The translations under genes were made by a program, and so were the position numbers. The notes beneath the pieces are model-generated. The model was not told the origin of the DNA. It did no database searches and worked only from the letters and a program-made list of their open reading frames with translations. Shown here one piece after another: positions 6,142 to 8,408 of a stretch of 8,408 nt of DNA; position 1 is the stretch's first letter; each line of letters begins with the position of its first letter. The DNA comes from Polycyclovorans sp046565985 (GTDB lineage Bacteria; Pseudomonadota; Gammaproteobacteria; Nevskiales; Nevskiaceae). The stretch is from NCBI GenBank assembly GCA_046565985.1, contig JBKHXN010000034.1:1-8408 (forward strand), read 5' to 3'.

Positions 6142-7395
6142 TCAGGGTTCGCGCCGACGGCGGGTGGCCGCTGCGCGCAGCAGGACGCGATCGGGTTCGA
6201 AGTCCAGGGCCGCTTCGGCCCGCTGCAGGGCCAACCGGGCGTGCTGCTGGGCGGCACGCGCCAGGTCCGGGTGTCCGATGGCTTCCAGGGCGCCGAACGC
6301 GCGCTGGAGCTTGACGCCAACTTCGAGAATGCCGGCGCCGTCACGGGCGATGGGACCGTAGAGGTCATGCAACAGGTCATCCAGATGCAGGGGTGGCACG
6401 TGGATGCGCGGATAACGGATCTCTGCCGTATCGGCTGCCTGCTGCATCGGCCACAGGCTGAGGAGCCGCAGGCCGGTGCCGATGATGTCGATGGCAGTAC
6501 CGGGATCATTGACCGCGGGGGACAGGGCGCGGGAGGCAATCTCCGCGAGCACGATCAGGCCGAAGCGCGGATCCTGCTCGAAGGTGCGGCTGTCGCCCAT
6601 GATGACGGCGCTCAGCAGTTTGGCCGCACAGGCCTCGTCGCATTCACCGGCGACATACAGGGGCGGGCGTGCCGGATCCACGAAAGCTCCCGGCAAGGCG
6701 GCCAGGTACACCGTGATCCCGGCCGCCTCTGCCGCGGCGTGCAGGCGCCCCATGTCCACCGCGCGCACATGGCCGATCTCGGTCGCCGCCACCGGCCGCG
6801 ACCCGTCCGGGATGCGGGCGCAGGGCGTGCCGCCCAGAAAAGGCTGTTGCAGGCGTTCCTGCAGGGCCTGGCGCGTGGCGGCCTCGACGCGGTCGATGGT
6901 CTCGCCCGAACGGCCGAAGCTGGAGAGCCGGTCGATCCAGTTCAGCAGCGTGGCAACGACGATGCCGATCACCACCACCGTGATCACGAACAGCAGCACC
7001 CGGCCCTCGTCCTGGTAGATGCCGGTGCTGAGCGCGATCAGCCCGACGATACTGAACAGGAACGCACCGATGAATGTGGAGAGCGCGGTCTGCGCGGTGG
7101 GATCCTCGATCCACAGCCGCGTGGCGCGTGGCGTGGTACCGCTTGAGGCGGCCGCGTACGCCGACACCATGGTGGACAGCGAGAAGGTGGCCACCGCCAG
7201 CATGCTGGAGGCCATGATGGTCAGCAGATCCTTGACCGCGTTGGCGCCGAGCCAGGAGGCCGGGCCGAGGTCCAGGTAGGGCCCTGCCAGCGCCGAGACC
7301 AGGGCCGAGGCGATGCCGATCAGGGCGTACAGCCCCGCCCGCACCCACAGGCGCCGATTGAGTCGGCTGAGCAGGTATTTCCACTTCGACATCAT
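6142..7395 (-). CDS. DUF2254 family inner-membrane protein
   Basis: A 417-residue protein of a widespread but functionally undefined family. Seen: four hydrophobic helices at about residues 19-40, 57-80, 105-124 and 133-154, then about 260 largely soluble residues. The region after helix 2, GTTPRATRLWIEDPTAQTAL, resembles the conserved core of DUF2254 proteins. The middle of the soluble part (SPAVNDPGTAIDI) and the final Arg-rich tail (ATRRRREP) are also notable. The ATG at 7395 has GGGGA 7 bases upstream; the next codon is also ATG, but its spacing of 10 is less good. The gene lies 69 bases after the FecR gene on the same strand and 46 bases before tgt, so tgt may be transcribed from it. An extended -10 promoter candidate sits just upstream. 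I assign the family by recognition of the sequence pattern and propose no function. Confidence 0.82.
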   Translation of the reverse strand: MMSKWKYLLSRLNRRLWVRAGLYALIGIASALVSALAGPYLDLGPASWLGANAVKDLLTIMASSMLAVATFSLSTMVSAYAAASSGTTPRATRLWIEDPTAQTALSTFIGAFLFSIVGLIALSTGIYQDEGRVLLFVITVVVIGIVVATLLNWIDRLSSFGRSGETIDRVEAATRQALQERLQQPFLGGTPCARIPDGSRPVAATEIGHVRAVDMGRLHAAAEAAGITVYLAALPGAFVDPARPPLYVAGECDEACAAKLLSAVIMGDSRTFEQDPRFGLIVLAEIASRALSPAVNDPGTAIDIIGTGLRLLSLWPMQQAADTAEIRYPRIHVPPLHLDDLLHDLYGPIARDGAGILEVGVKLQRAFGALEAIGHPDLARAAQQHARLALQRAEAALDFEPDRVLLRAAATRRRREP

Positions 7396-7424
7396 GCTGC
7401 CGTCCCCGAGGAGAATCAGGCCGG

Positions 7425-7433
7425 CTTATAGCA
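7425..7433 (-). promoter_or_regulatory. Candidate extended -10 promoter for the DUF2254 gene
   Basis: Read on the minus strand the bases are TGCTATAAG, a TGn element joined to a hexamer matching TATAAT at five of six positions. It lies about 30 bases before the ATG at 7395, leaving room for a leader with the GGGGA ribosome binding site. No convincing -35 is present, which extended -10 promoters can tolerate. It would let the DUF2254 gene be expressed apart from the FecR gene upstream. Confidence 0.4.
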
Positions 7434-7464
7434 GACCCGGCCGCGACGCGGGATCCTGGCGAGC

Positions 7465-8325
7465 CTAGGCCGCCGGCTCACTGACAAACTGACAGTCAAA
7501 GCAGTCGCAGGTACTGCAGGGCTCCAGGCGCTTATCCTTGAACTCGCCGGGCGTGAAGTCCACCGGATTGCCGAATTCATCCTGACCCCCCACGGTCTGC
7601 GGCGGAGGTTCGGGCGGCGGGCCGCCACCCCCGGCTTCATCCTCCACCGGCGGGCGGCGGCTGGCCCGGCTGTCGCCGGCGCTGCCATCACCCTCGCCAC
7701 CGGCGAGGCTGTCCAGCAGCAGGGACGGCGGTGCGGGCAGCTGCGTGGGCGGGCTGTCCGGGCCGGCCACGTACCCGTACTGGTTCCTGTCCAGATCCAG
7801 CTCACCCGCCTGATTGCGCAGGCGGATGCCGCCCTCGTGCACGCCGCTGTAGAGGCCGTCATCTCCGGCGCAATCGCCGGCGCACAGGCGCAGGCTGTAG
7901 TGGGTACCGCGGATGCCCACGGTGGCCACGTTGGTGCGCACCTGGTAACTGGCTTCGTCGCGCGCTCCGCCGGATTGCGTCAGTGCACGCACACCGCCCT
8001 TGACCAGGCTGTAGAACGCGACGCCCGTGCCGGGCTGGCCGGGCTCGGTCGGCGTCTGGAAGCGCTCGATGCGCAGCCGGCTGTCCGGGCGCAGGGCCAT
8101 GCGGTCTCCGTCCGCCATGCGCAGCTGCACGCGGCCGTCGGCCCCAGTGATGAGCAGGTCGCCCTCCTCCACCGTGGCGCCGCGGTCGAGCGGCTGCAGG
8201 CGCCCGGCGCGTTCCAGCTGCGCCGTCCCTTTGACGAAGATCACCTGGCCGGCGGCGGCCTCGATCTGCAGCGGCACCAGGCACAGCAGCAGCGGCGCCA
8301 GCTTGAGCAAGCGTTTCATGTTCAT
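7465..8325 (-). CDS. Periplasmic FecR-domain protein with cysteine-rich C-terminal tail
   Basis: A 286-residue secreted protein. Seen: a Sec signal peptide (MNMKRLLKLAPLLLCLVPL, probable cleavage near AAAG at residues 23-26); a FecR domain from about residue 28, with QPLDRGATVEEGDLLITG and the signature NVATVGIRGTHYSL (Gly137-Thr141 is the GIRGT core); then LCAGDCAGDDGLY with Cys148 and Cys152; a Gly/Pro-rich linker (GGGGPPPEPPPQ); and a tail CSTCDCFDC with Cys270, 273, 275 and 278. Known: FecR itself is an anti-sigma signal transducer with a cytoplasmic N-terminus and a single membrane helix. This protein lacks that layout and belongs to the exported FecR-domain group, whose role is mostly unknown. 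The ATG at 8325 is chosen over the in-frame TTG at 8337 because it overlaps the upstream stop as ATGA. ATG at 8319 would give the same mature protein. No sigma-factor gene is adjacent. Confidence 0.87.
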   Translation of the reverse strand: MNMKRLLKLAPLLLCLVPLQIEAAAGQVIFVKGTAQLERAGRLQPLDRGATVEEGDLLITGADGRVQLRMADGDRMALRPDSRLRIERFQTPTEPGQPGTGVAFYSLVKGGVRALTQSGGARDEASYQVRTNVATVGIRGTHYSLRLCAGDCAGDDGLYSGVHEGGIRLRNQAGELDLDRNQYGYVAGPDSPPTQLPAPPSLLLDSLAGGEGDGSAGDSRASRRPPVEDEAGGGGPPPEPPPQTVGGQDEFGNPVDFTPGEFKDKRLEPCSTCDCFDCQFVSEPAA

Positions 8326-8408
8326 GGCAGCACCCAACGGAGCGAGAGGCCGAACTCGGTACGGTCGTAGTCGAACAGCTCGACGCGCGACTGGTTGTCC
8401 ACATAGGT
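8322..8408 (-). CDS. C-terminal end of an outer-membrane beta-barrel-like protein (partial)
   Basis: The reverse strand is open from the right edge to a TGA at 8322-8324 and gives 28 residues: TYVDNQSRVELFDY followed by DRTEFGLSLRWVLP. The alternating polar and hydrophobic residues in two stretches joined by a short DYDRT turn look like the last beta-hairpin of an outer-membrane barrel, although it ends in Pro rather than the usual terminal Phe or Trp. Its stop overlaps the FecR start in ATGA, which is the best evidence that it is a genuine coding end and that the two genes are translationally coupled. The rest of the gene is outside the window, so the family cannot be named. Confidence 0.6.
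   Translation of the reverse strand, partial: TYVDNQSRVELFDYDRTEFGLSLRWVLP

Noticed and set aside
6096..6539. An N-terminal extension of Tgt by 148 codons in the same frame
   Set aside because: It overlaps the well-supported DUF2254 gene in another frame, has a low-complexity Pro/Ser-rich product, and Tgt proteins begin at the MKFEL motif.
8268..8286. Lipobox in the FecR signal peptide (LLLC, cysteine 15)
   Set aside because: The residue before the cysteine is Leu rather than Gly, Ala or Ser, and the cysteine sits within the hydrophobic core with an AAA cleavage site further on.
8326..8337. TTG start for the FecR-domain gene, four codons upstream
   Set aside because: The ATG at 8325 overlaps the upstream stop as ATGA and gives a normal signal peptide; the TTG offers no better ribosome binding site.

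Overview
The window reads as an ordinary chromosomal segment of a GC-rich proteobacterium, most likely a gammaproteobacterium. The Tgt protein follows the E. coli enzyme closely, with catalytic and zinc residues at the same numbers plus four. Strong GC bias at third codon positions creates long spurious open frames opposite the real genes. The genus cannot be fixed from the sequence alone. I saw no tRNA, rRNA, CRISPR array, insertion sequence, integrase, phage gene or toxin-antitoxin pair.

Left part, plus strand (1-2851): the 3' end of an inositol-monophosphatase/SuhB-type gene, then an 89-base gap, then a two-gene unit. This unit encodes a large acyl-CoA dehydrogenase of the DmdC-like class with a C-terminal extension and, 11 bases later, a non-selenium glutathione/thioredoxin peroxidase. 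Fatty acyl-CoA oxidation next to a peroxide scavenger is a plausible pairing.

Middle part (2853-4945): a minus-strand sodium:solute symporter of the SGLT-like (SSS) family converges on the peroxidase with one base between the two stop codons. Its start faces a divergent plus-strand gene for an unidentified 143-residue membrane protein across a 113-base intergenic region. That region holds a perfect 9-base inverted repeat directly against the symporter's ribosome binding site.

Right part, all minus strand (4953-8408), in transcription order: the end of an outer-membrane beta-barrel-like gene running in from the right edge; a periplasmic FecR-domain protein whose ATG overlaps the barrel gene's stop (ATGA); a DUF2254 four-helix membrane protein; and tgt (tRNA-guanine transglycosylase, queuosine synthesis). 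tgt converges on the 143-residue gene, and a 7-base perfect hairpin contains both stop codons.

No clearly new multi-gene system is visible. The items most worth a second look are the FecR protein with its CxxCxCxxC tail coupled to the barrel gene, the inverted repeat before the symporter, the shared stop-codon hairpin at 4941-4957, and the unassigned 143-residue membrane protein.
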